Source: Lumbricus terrestris
Lineage: Eukaryota; Annelida; Clitellata; Crassiclitellata; Lumbricidae
NCBI GenBank assembly: GCA_949752735.1
Contig: OX457037.1
Span: forward strand, 37,070,596-37,134,595
Length of the DNA stretch: 64,000 nucleotides
Direction of reading: 5' to 3'
Positions 46,070-56,300 of this stretch are shown here, piece after piece. The notes beneath the pieces were generated by a model. The model was given only the letters and a program-made list of their open reading frames with translations. It had not been told where the DNA came from and did no database searches. Both the position numbers and the translations under genes were made by a program. How positions within the stretch are numbered: the first letter of the stretch is position 1; each line of letters opens with the position of its first letter.

Positions 46070-49000
46070 CTGTGAAAAAAACGCGAAACATGAATCTTTC
46101 TCAACAGTCAATCCAATTTAACCTTAATCAACAATTCCAACTGTCAAAAGAAGCAAGGTCTTCTTTTTTTATCACCAAGCCATTTAGGTCAGTCTGCCCT
46201 AACAGAGAATGAGCTAAAGAGGAGCATTTGGTCCGATATACATTAAAATCAAGTGCTATTTATATGCGTCTGAAAAAATTAAAATTATCCATGTCAAGTT
46301 CCAAAAAATCAATATAAGAAACCTAATAAGAAACCTGGTGTCTCACACCTCTAAGTGACTAAGCATTTTGTCAAGTACCAACCAAGTACTCTGCTCATAG
46401 TTTACACGTTGGTTGACAGCTAATTGCCAGATTTTCATATATAAGATGATATTCAACTTCATGGCAAAGCAACAGCAGGCTATTTAAGCACCATATCACC
46501 ATCTAAAACATTTGATTAGACTTCCTGCACCCTGAAAAAGAACTGTTCTACATTACACTTCTACTTTTACAAATCTACTGACAAAACCGAAATTACAGTT
46601 CTACTTTTACAAATCTACTGACAAAAACGAAATTAGAGTATAAAGTTTTACAACTAACTAACCATAACCAGATGTCCACATGTCAGTGTATCTTGTAATG
46701 TTGGTCACACTTCCTGCAAACATTGCAGTACAGTCATATATATGATTCAATTGCAAGGTGCTTGTTCTAAGTTGTTGTGTAATTTCGACAATTACCCCAT
46801 TATACGTAGAATTTACTTGATGATTTATAAGTCCCAATATGCTCTGAAAAATTTCAAGGGTTTCTAAACAGCAGCCCAATCGCAAGATAAACAGTATGAC
46901 ATAGAAAATTGTCAAGAAACGTAACTGAATTGCACCATATAAAATGTTCCTAGGTGTGCGATAGTCTTGTTGTGAGCAAGCTGAACCGTGAACTGAATAG
47001 TCGAGAATTCAGATAACCAGCAGAGCAGAAATTTGGCGAGATTTCCGTTCTCATTGTACACCATAGCCAACTCAACAACAAGGCGCAAATTTTTAATGGC
47101 ACTGGTTTCTAATAAATGTGGAGAAGCCATTGCCATTTAAAATATGGAACTACAGTCACACAATACGGGGCATTCCACGTCAAATCAACACAGTCATTTG
47201 CATCACCATTTAAGATTTTATGGGACAAAAGTGAACACAGCTCATTTGAGGACATAATGAATGCCTAAGAGTAGAGATCATTAAAGCAAATCATCGATAA
47301 TCTCTTTTATTTAGATTCACCTACCTAAAAGGAGTCTTGCCGTTTTGTTCTGCAAATCACCCGGCTGCAAGCAAGTGTAGTTTCCTTCTGCTTCTTCAGT
47401 GAAGTTGTTTATGACCAGATCAAATTGCCCTTGTGCAATCCTAATAGAATAAAGGTGTTGCAATGTGGATAGAAAGCGATATCCTGAGTAGATCGGGGTC
47501 CCATCTTTGATCCATTTAAGAGGACTACCTCCAGAAGTATAACATGTCAATACAACGCGCTCACCAATCTGTGCAGTCTGGTCCAGCGGTCCCTTAAAAG
47601 CACACCATCCACCTGCAACCAGAGGAAAAACAATAGTCACTGTAATAATTACCATGTAGTATTGACAGGCACTCAACAGTCTGATGGAAACTGTATCTCT
47701 GAAACCCACAGGTTTGGAATTCAAATACAAGGAAAGATGAATATTTTGAGATATTCAAAGATTCTTCTTCATTCTCCAGCAAACTCAGCTGTAACTGTCA
47801 TCTGGAAGACTGGACTCCAAGGAAGAAAACTGACCAACCCCCCCAATAATAGTAAATTGGAATATAGGAAAATGATGTTGCACCCAATAATCCTACCAGT
47901 CTTTGGACCACAACAGCTTAGTGCCTCAGGTTTGAGGATATTTTAATTGTTTAACATATATCTTCAAAACTAAGGCTGATTACAACTACATCTACGGTAT
48001 ATAAATAAAGAGAAGATTCTGTAACGCATGTGTCTGTTTGTCCGGGATGCATTTCAACAGTTTTTGAGCTTTTCACTCCAAACCTTCACTACTGTTTCTG
48101 CCTTGGCATGGGCCACCCAGTGGAGGGTGCATGAATCTCTGCCACCATGGGGGGAAAGGGTCCGGGGCCCAAAACCCCTCAATTTTGCTACTTTTTCAGC
48201 CATTGCCATGCATATTTTCACTTAGGCCAAAAAAATAATGTTGTGTTTCCGGTAACCCGACCGACCCTCTTTTATTGCCGCGACTCAAATAATTTTGTAA
48301 AAAAAATTTATTTTAAAAAAAAATTATTAAAAAAAAATTTTTATATAAAAAAAAATGTCTCCAAATTTTTTTGACACAATACGGTGACATTGCCTTCCGT
48401 ATAGAGTTGGATCTTAGGCAAAAAAATGTTGTTTCTGGTAACCCAACCGACTCACTTTTATTGCAGCGACTCGGAAAATTTTGCGTAATTTTTTTTATTT
48501 ACATTGACATTGCCTTAGAGTTTCACGCCTGCCTAACTACTTCCTGGTTGCCAGTCTTGAGAAACCTCTAGCCTTATCATTCTCACTTGAGTCACCTCTA
48601 ACGGTGACTAGGGAAAATAAATCTAGCAACCTCTAGGTGTAATAGTCACTGGCTTGATCAGTCTGGGACGACCTCTAGCAGTGATGTTTTGTTCGCGCTC
48701 ATCTTCCCATTCCCTTCCCACTTTATCTTACCAGAAAGGATGTCAACAAAATGAAATTAATAGAATTGTTTTCTAGAGCAATTTTAGGTACAGGGAAATA
48801 GGCAGTTTATACTTGCTTAGAACACGTACTTTGTTGCAGCGTGTACCACTGTACCTATATGCAAAAAAGAGTATTTCGGTATAATTTTTCGTATAGTCAC
48901 TGTATAAAAATATTTTACCAAAATAAAAATATTTTTCGACCTACCTACCCAATTTTTTTAGCTCTGTTACCGGAAACACAGCATTATTTTTTTTGGCCTT

Positions 49001-51771
49001 ATTCACCTGAAACGTTACAGCTAGACAGATTTTTACACGGGCCACCTCGCCTCCGCCCAACACACAACTCGGCCCGCAGGGGCCAGGTGAGGCAGGGGGT
49101 GAGGAAGAAATTATTCCTGAAAACCAAAATTTCACGGGTGGCGTACCAGTGGAGGTCGGAGTGTGGTGGTGTGGGGTGAGAGAGGGTGTGGAGAGGGCGA
49201 GGAGAAATTTTCCTGAGAACCCAAATTTCATGGGTGGCGTACCGGTGGAGGTTGAAGTGTGGTGGGGTGGGGGTGAGAGGGGTTGGGTTGTGGCCGGGAG
49301 CGGGTCGAATCTGGGTGGGGGAGGTGGGCGGGTTGGGGTCGAAGGTGAAATTTCACGGGTGGTGAACCGGTGGAGGTCGGAGTGTGGTGGGATGTTGTGG
49401 GGTGGGGCTGGGTGGAGGTGTGGCCGGAGCAGGTCGAATCCTAAATTTCCCGGGCAACGCCAGGTACCCCAGCTAGTCAGACATAAATAACTTGTTTACT
49501 AGCCTAAAGCCACTAAACACAAAGTTTCTGGCTGCACAAGACAACGGTAATCAAAATAACAGTATTTGTTTACCATAAACGGTAAACTCGTCACTTATTA
49601 ATAATCCAGCTACAAACAGTCACACAGCCTTAGGCTTAAGGACATTTTAAACAAAGTCTACCCCAGTAAGCTTGAAAAGTGTTAACATTGCTAGACAACT
49701 ATGCATTTGAAATTATGTCACATGTTAACCTCTGAAGTAAGCATGATAATCTGAAATGACACATTATGAGTGGCAGCATGACATCAATTTTGTAGCCAAG
49801 CATATAAACTGTATGTCCGTAAACATTTCTTGATCTATCGCACATGTCTTACATCAAATGCCATCTGTACATGCCTATCAGAACCATGCATAACACCCCT
49901 TCACCTTGCACAACTTAAGAACTTCACACTGTCCCCGATCTGTAAGACAGTCATCCATAATCAAAATTAGTGTTCTTTAGAATACTCTGATTAAGTTCTA
50001 GATGTGAGTAAAGGTACACAAGAAGCACGCAAGAAGACAGACAGGTCAGCTGATTAAAATTTGTGCAAAATTCATGCGCAATTTTAAACCAAATTCATCT
50101 CTTAATAGGCATCCAGTTAATGAAATGCTATACAGCTATAACATGCTCATTCACTTGTGCATGTAAAATAACTTCAGGTCTATTTCAACCAAAAAATGGA
50201 TACAAAGAAAAACATAAGTAATATTATTTACCTGGGAATAAAAACGCAAGAATCAGGACCATAATTTGCCACCACCAAAGTGCATCAAAGGTCGAGAAAC
50301 TGAATGACAAGGAGTTAGCTTTTGCAACCCCATCTTCCATCTCAATGGCTTCTCCATTTTTAATATCACCAAGACGTGTGTTTACAGTATTTTCATCACA
50401 GCCATCTTGTACCTCAAATGTTTTACCTTCAATGTCATTGAGGTGCACTTTTCCATTGTGTTTGTCACTGTAATCTGGTACTTCAAATGGTTTATGTTCC
50501 ATGTCACTGAGACATACTTTTCTAGTGTAATCGTTACTGCCATCTTGTATCTTAAATGATTTAGTTTCCATGTCATTGAGATGCTTTTGTCTGTAGAATT
50601 CGTCAGTGCCAACTTGTACCTGAACGACTTCGTCTTCCAAATCCTTGACACATACTTGTCCATTCAGTTCATCAGAACCATCTTGTACCTGAATTGCTTT
50701 ATCTTCCAAATCATTGACACATACTTGTCCATTCAGTTCATCACAACCATCTTGCACCTGAACTGCTTTATCTTCCAAATCACTGACACATACTTGTCCA
50801 TTCAGTTCTTCAGTGCCATCTTGTACCTGAATTGCTTCATCCTCTAAATCCTTGACACATACTTGTCCATTCAGTTCATCAGTGCCATCTTGTACCTGAA
50901 TTGCTTTATCTTCCAAATCATTGACACATACTTGTCCATTCAGTTCTTCAGAACCATCTTGCACCTGAACTGCTTTATCTTCCAAATCATTGACACATAC
51001 TTGTCCATTCAGTTCTTCAGTGCCATCTTGTACCTGAATTGCTTCATCCTCTAAATCATTGACACATACTTGTCCATTCAGTTCATCAGAACCATCTTGC
51101 ACCTGAACTGCTTTATCTTCCAAATCACTGACACATACTTGTCCTTTCAGTTCTTCAGTGCCATCTTGTACCTGAATTGCTTCATCCTCTAAATCATTGA
51201 CACACACTTGTTCATTCAATTCATCAGAACCATCTTGCACCTGAACTGCTTTATCTTCCAAATCCTTGACACATACTTGTCCATTCAGTTCATCAGTACC
51301 ATCTTGTACCTGAATTGCTTTATCTTCCAAATCATTGACACATACTTGTCCATTCAGTTCGTCAGTGCCATCTTGTACCTGAATTGCTTTATCTTCCAAA
51401 TCATTGACACATACTTGTACATTCAGTTCGTCAGTACCATCTTGTACCTGAATTGCTTTATCTTCCAAATCATTGACACATACTTGTCCATTCAGTTCAT
51501 CAGTGCCATCTTGTACCTGAATTGCTTTATCTTCCAAATCAACATCAGATATGACCTCATCAGCAGGACATGCTCCATTGGTCAGACGTACCAGCACTTT
51601 ATTCTCAGAAGTAATGTTAACTTTATTGTCTCTGTGAAAACTGCCATTTTCCACAGTATGACTGTCCAGAATCTTGTGTGACTGTAAGTCACGCAAGAAA
51701 TGTGAACACACTGGTGAAGACACAATCATTATGACTGTCAGGTGGTGCTTCCAGAATGGCAGCAAATCAAC
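45932..51771 (-). CDS. Ig-superfamily membrane protein gene (partial)
   Basis: Four exons join in frame: 51771-50232, 47612-47325, 46863-46663 and 46069-45932. All joins use GT...AG and all internal junctions are phase 1, the usual phase for exon-shuffled extracellular domains. The encoded order is 17 acidic 23-residue repeats, a hydrophobic segment, one clear Ig domain, a second extracellular segment, a transmembrane helix and a basic stop-transfer sequence. The product is likely a cell-surface receptor or adhesion protein; ligand unknown. The first exon begins after an acceptor in phase 0, or else translation starts inside it, so the 5' end is open; exon 46069-45932 ends in a phase-1 donor, so a tail exon is missing. 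Introns hold family D/E repeats. The family was not recognised beyond the Ig fold. Confidence 0.75.
46663..46863 (-). CDS. Ig-type gene exon C: extracellular segment
   Basis: 66 codons, acceptor GGGCTGCTGTTTAG|AAACC, donor TTATG|GTTAGT, phase 1 at both ends. Reads ETLEIFQSILGLINHQVNST, STLQLNHIYDCTAMFAGS and TRYTDMWTSGY. The L-x-x-I-Y-D-C motif resembles the F strand of an Ig domain, but no first Cys is present in this exon. Another open segment (47113-46914, from acceptor TTATTAG|AAACC) could be an extra exon, or the missing front half. Sequons NST and NIT. Confidence 0.6.
46914..47113 (-). CDS. Possible extra exon of the Ig-type gene
   Basis: A 66-codon frame that starts after CCACATTTATTAG|AAACC (phase 1) reads TSAIKNLRLVVELAMVYNEN, GNLAKFLLCWLSEFSTIQFT and GTFYMVQFSYVS. 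It has one Cys-Trp pair and a sequon (NKT), so it may be an extracellular exon. A donor giving phase 1 exists only as a weak CA|GTTACG, leaving a 62-bp intron to exon C. Weakly supported. Confidence 0.3.
47325..47612 (-). CDS. Ig-type gene exon B: Ig domain
   Basis: 95 codons between a strong acceptor (TTTTTCCTCTGGTTGCAG) and donor TTTTAG|GTAGGT. Reads GWCAFKGPLDQTAQIGERVV, LTCYTSGGSPLKWIKDGTPI and FTEEAEGNYTC. The Cys pair are 56 residues apart with Trp ten after the first Cys and the E-x-x-Y-x-C motif before the second: a V- or I-set Ig domain. Three N-glycosylation sequons (NFT, NYT, NKT). Confidence 0.88.
47985..49487 (-). repeat. Family D/E repeat composite in intron
   Basis: The right end (reverse complement of CTAGCTGGGGTACCTGGCG then TTGCCCGGGAAATTTAGGAT) matches the start of the repeat at 45119, in opposite orientation. 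The left end carries the CGGGATGCATTTCAACAG module of family D. Inside, AGGCCAAAAAAATAATGTTG with TGTTTCCGGTAAC at 48222 is mirrored at 48966-49000, and a related copy lies at 48415, so a smaller inverted-repeat element is included. GGTGGCGTACCGGTGGAGG modules recur at 49137, 49230 and 49358. Confidence 0.7.
49488..50231. other. Intron sequence between exons A and B
   Basis: AT-rich intron, no repeat recognised. Confidence 0.5.
50232..51771 (-). CDS. Ig-type gene exon A: 17 x 23-residue repeats
   Basis: One long open frame. From its high-coordinate end: LLPFWKHHLTVIMIVSSPV, a linker, then 17 tandem units of 23 residues on the pattern DLEDKAIQVQDGTDELNGQV-CVN, then MEDGVAKANSLSFSFSTFDA and LWWWQIMVLILAFLFPG. 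Units 1-13 are nearly alike; 14-17 differ at about half the positions but keep length and the D-[LMI]-E-x-K and D-G/D-x pattern. There is no ATG in the unit-like region until the divergent units; the first codon of the open frame is TTG, so the start is either the ATG in VIMIV, the ATG of MEDGVAK or upstream. The donor CCCAG|GTAAAT is phase 1 and joins in frame to the Ig exon. Confidence 0.7.
50660..51545. repeat. 69-bp coding minisatellite
   Basis: At DNA level the exon A repeats are near-identical 69-bp tandem units (CATTGACACATACTTGTCCA per unit on the plus strand). Neighbouring units alternate between K-A-V/S-D and E-A-I/T-E types, suggesting amplification of a two-unit (138-bp) block. 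Plus-strand frames such as 51208-51681 are antisense shadows. Confidence 0.92.
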
Positions 51772-52330
51772 CTAACAGTAAAAACAATCATAGTCAGCAC
51801 ACAATAATGGAATAACCAGAAATTCAATACAAAGAATAAAAGCTGAGAGAAAAATCTTTGCATCAAGAAAATCTTGGATTTGTCTAGCATTGCAGCTTAA
51901 TGCATTTGCATTTTTCTGAAGCACATGGCACAACTATGTGCAACCAAAAATTGTTACAAGTGCCAAAATATTAATAATAATGCGCAGATGCATGGCAGTA
52001 AGTTAACTGAGAAGATAATTTTATACTTATAGGTCATCACTAATGTGGTAGCTGGTCAACAGCAAGAATCAGGAATGAATGCAATCTAGCATAATCTGTC
52101 AAAATTTTTAACCCACTACTCTAAAGTGAAGTGCAGGGTTCCATCTTATTCACAACTGATATAGCCAAGGACATTAAAACGATAGTGGACAAAATTGCAA
52201 ATAATTAATTCCGTTAAAACGATAATGAGTTAATGCACGTCTTCCGCCGCTTTCTATTATAAAACTTATTTTCTGAAAATCAGGGCGTTTGTGCATTTTC
52301 AGCGTTTTGGGGAACCGGGTTTTGGGGATT
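51772..52330. other. Upstream of the Ig-type gene exon A
   Basis: No exon recognised. A TTTTTACTGTTAG acceptor-like sequence on the minus strand ends at 51772. Confidence 0.4.
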
Positions 52331-52445
52331 CCGTTCGGCCCCACTTTCTCAGCGCTCGTGAATAAGCTGGTGCCCCGCGTTTGGCTTTCGAGTGGCACTT
52401 TAGAAATTTCGAGTTTACGATTACGATTACCTCGTCGCAGACCTT
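52331..52445. repeat. Family D repeat fragment
   Basis: TGAATAAGCTGGTGCCCCGC and TCGAGTTTACGATTACGATT match 36917-36990. Confidence 0.8.
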
Positions 52446-53283
52446 CCAATAAAATACTAATTTCTACTCAATAACTCAATCAACAAAATGTCAACAACTA
52501 AACCCGGATACTCCGATGACAGAGTCAGACAGACCGAATATACGTCGATGGTATTTCCGGCAACAGCTGACTTTTTGCCTCAATCTGGCGCGCTAGCCTA
52601 GTTTCATACCATAAAATTTCTCTTTATAAAATGACCCACAGTGTGAGTTGAGTGGCTAGGGACCATTTGTAAGATACATTATTATATCTTTAATTATTTC
52701 TTGTTTCCAGCCTGTTGCAAATTTTTCCGATTAGTACATTGCAGTTATTTTTAATGCAATCCGGCTTCGAGATTAAGCTATCGCCTTAGTAGTACATTGT
52801 GATTATTTTTAACGCAGCCCGACTATAAGAATCGAGACAAGGACTCTATGCAGAGGACTTGTACAGGTTTTGGGGCGATAATCGGAGTTCCGGAAATTTT
52901 CAATTCTTATTTACAGAATAAAAACATTCAATTGGTTACGTCTATGAAAACGGATTGCCGACTAATTATGTTTGCAAAATAAACAAATACCTTTGGAGAT
53001 TCAAAACATCATCATTAGCGATTAAAAAGGAATTTTAAGTGGAGCGCCATCTATTGCTGAGAGTAAAATTATGATCACGAAATGTTCACAAGTAACCTAT
53101 CCTGTAATATAGAATCCTTGGAATCGAGACTGGCAACCAGCTGGCAACGCAGCAACGCTGTTCACCTGCTGCTGTTCACTGTATGCAGCCGGTGATATGG
53201 CGACCTTGCTTTGGTAACGTAGTTGCAAAATAAGCGTGTTCTTGCTATAATTCAAGGACTGTTATCTAAAACAGTTAGCAGAA
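52446..53283 (+). promoter_or_regulatory. MRPL18 upstream region
   Basis: The ~830 bp between the last repeat and the MRPL18 ATG should hold its promoter and 5' UTR. No TATA box at a convincing distance was seen, which fits a housekeeping gene. The Ig-type gene reads away on the other strand, so the region could serve both, but its first exon was not found. Confidence 0.4.
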
Positions 53284-53371
53284 ATGAGTGTCCAAAGTTT
53301 TATGTCAACTTTATCGTGGTTAGCTCGATTGCCGATGCAAAAAATACCAAAGACAGCGTTCAGTTTTGATG
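53284..53371 (+). CDS. MRPL18: MRPL18 exon 1
   Basis: Start ATG at 53284 (AGCAGAAATGAG context, A at -3); reads MSVQSFMSTLSWLARLPMQK to FSFD; donor GATG|GTGAGC, phase 1. Confidence 0.9.
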
Positions 53372-56300
53372 GTGAGCGATAATAAAGTTTTTTGACATTT
53401 TGCGCGGGTATATGGACATATTTGTATGTGCACTTTTTATAGCGCCCTTCAAGCTTACTACTCAGAGGCGCTCCCAACTACAGCGCGGACACTGCATCGG
53501 AGTGTCACACCGAAGCGCTGAGCAATTGCGAGTGAAGGGCTTGCCCAAGGTCCCTATGCGGCGACTTGAGGTGGATTCGAACCCGCAACCCTCCGGCTGC
53601 AAGGCAACGAACTTACCCACTACACCACCGCTATGAAGCTTCCATCTTATAAGTTATGGTGATAGTAAAATAATTTTGCAGACATATAAATGTGGAGCAT
53701 ATAGAAGATGGCCATTTTGTTTGTTTGTTTGCTAAAGTCATTAAGAAATTTAAACAAGCGTGTTATGACTTGTTTCAGTTTCGCTTATCAGCAAGACATT
53801 TTGCCGAAATTTATCCGCTGACTCGTCTCCACCACAAAGCCAACCTGAGGTTGAGAAGCAGTTTGTAAACCGCAACCCTAGGTGAGTGCTTGAGGAGAGG
53901 CGTTACAAACTACTACTAATCTAAACTAAACTACTAATCTGGAAAAACTGACGATATCACATAATTTTTCTGTAGGTTTATATTCTGCTACACTCATGGA
54001 CAAGCTTAAATTTTGACTTGCAGCGGCCACAATGACCTTGTACCATAATTATATTAGTCTACAGATTTAGGAATGATTAAAAACTTATTTGATATTCTTT
54101 GGGCATGTCATTGTCATAAAGGGTAGATAAAATGCTTATCTCCCAAGTGCAGACTGTAGGATATTCAAGTGTTCAGTTCTTAGCCACAAATGATCGGCAT
54201 GTAAATGTAATCCTAAATTTATATAGCACCTCTTCAAGAGAGAATCGTTGGAGGTGCTCACGCTGTAAATAATTCTAGTCACTAATATAATATTTGTCAG
54301 AGCGCTTTAATATTTGTTACATTACATGTTGAAACTTCATTCAATGAATTTGAAGTAACTGAAATGTAGTTTTATTTAACTATGCACTTCAGCATAATTG
54401 ATATTATTATGCAGGTGAAAGCAACATCATTTTAGCCTACAAGTAATAATTTCCTAATGATATAACAACTTGTATGAAGATGGTTCCTGTTTCTTTTTTT
54501 GTAGGAATCTGGAATTTCTAGGAATAGCATGGAGACGTTTAGGATGGAGATTTCAGTACCCTCCTCGAGATTTCTATCACAGGTGGTCTGTCTTGGTGTT
54601 TATCGTTTTAGTCGGTCAGGCTACTTTTTAGGGTGTCCTTCTTAATTACTTGGCCCAACTATAATTGTGGTCAGCATAGCCATGCTTTGATGGATGTGCA
54701 TTATTCACGTCTGAGTAAGTTAGTAAGTAGGTACATTCTTTATTACTCCAAAGGCAAATGCTCAATGGGACACACATCATAAAACAATAATACATTGAAA
54801 TGATAATTAGTACTTAAAGATGTGAATTAATGAGAAGCTTAGTGAAATTACTGAAATATTTCTGTCGGTCAAGTCATCTATAGAGCATCTTAGTGAAAAA
54901 TCCATTTCCAGTCATTGTATCTGAGCATGGTTCATCTCAATTGCGTCAGCGAGTCCTAAGAGCGTATAAAGATTGCTTTGCTGTGCTGTGAATCTACCGT
55001 TATGCGTTATGGTTTGTACCAATAATACTGTTCAGTACTAGTGCATGTCATGGCACGTGGCCGTGAATTTAGGAAGTTTCATGTATGAGATGATGCCACA
55101 TAATCTTAGACATAAACATCTGAATATAAAAACCAGAGATACTTTTTAAATTGGCGCAACACAGCATCACGAAACCACTCGGACGATATACAAGCATAGC
55201 GTAATCTGATAGCATAGGCTTTGTCTATATTGTTTGAAATTGCAAGTTCCTTCAAATGACTAAAATGATGATGTCATTTGCCTCAATGACAGACTTTGCT
55301 TTGGAGAATGATCGGTTAAGTCGTTAATTTAACTCTTAGTTGTTTCTGCCAAGACTTCTTTTGTGTTACTTACCTGCACTGGTTTGCATTCGTTTGTAGG
55401 GTCGTGTTTGAACGAACCAATCGACACACGACTGCCTACGTCGAGCACTGTTCTGGTACGAGAGTGGTCACTGCGTCGACCAAAGAACTGGCCATTGCTC
55501 GCCGTCTGTACAGGTCAGACACTGAGCACTGCGTGACATCCCTTTCTTTCACAGTGGTGTATATAATTTGAATTTTAACGAACACTGTATAGTTTGCCCA
55601 ATATGAAATTCTTTTTTGAAGTCATCTGATTTTTAGGGTGATTGTTCTTGTCACTTGGTGTGTCTGTAGTTTTTTTAATCCTTTTTTTAATCCGGTTTTT
55701 AAAACGCCATATAAAGTCTTAAAATTTGTGAGACGATAAATTCCAAGCTGTTCTGTTTAAATTGTTTGTCTGTAATATTTTAGCTCAACCTTACAAGATT
55801 GACGTGAAGTCAGGTAGAAAGACGTATTCCTACGCAGAAAGCAACGCAGTTTTCTCAATTTATTGAAAGTGCTGGACAGTGCAATAATGTCTGACTTGTG
55901 GGACGCGATAGTGTAGTGGTGGGTTCAGTGCCTTGGAACTAGAGGGTTCCAGGTTTGAATCCACCTCAAGCCACCGCTAGGGGACCTTGAGCAAGTCCTT
56001 CACTTACAATTGCTCGTGTGCTTTGGTGTGAACTGTGATGCAGTGTCTGCGCTATAGTTGGGAGCATCACTTAGTAGAAAGTTTGAAGGTGTGCTTTAGC
56101 AAATGCGAGATATAAAAAATAAAAAGACTAATGAAATTTTTTATATTTGTTTGTTAATTCATTTGTATTGTTGGTGTGAAACTAGTTTATTTATGGTGTC
56201 TAGAGCTTTAAATGACTTGAGAAGAAACTGTTTTCTTTGCAGTATGACCGACTTATCAGCTGCTCAGAATATAGGTCGTGTGCTGGCGCAGAGATGTCAG

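Noticed and set aside
45119..49487. One large transposon bounded by the GCGTTGCCCGG sequences
   Set aside because: The two ends are inverted copies of one repeat family, but exons of the Ig-type gene lie between them; they are better read as two insertions.
51208..51681. 157-codon plus-strand repeat protein
   Set aside because: Antisense shadow of the 69-bp repeats, whose minus-strand frame is longer and joins other exons in phase.
53788..53881. MRPL18 exon 2 starting at the second AG (53788)
   Set aside because: That start gives a stop codon in frame, whereas the AG at 53778 keeps the frame and family motifs.
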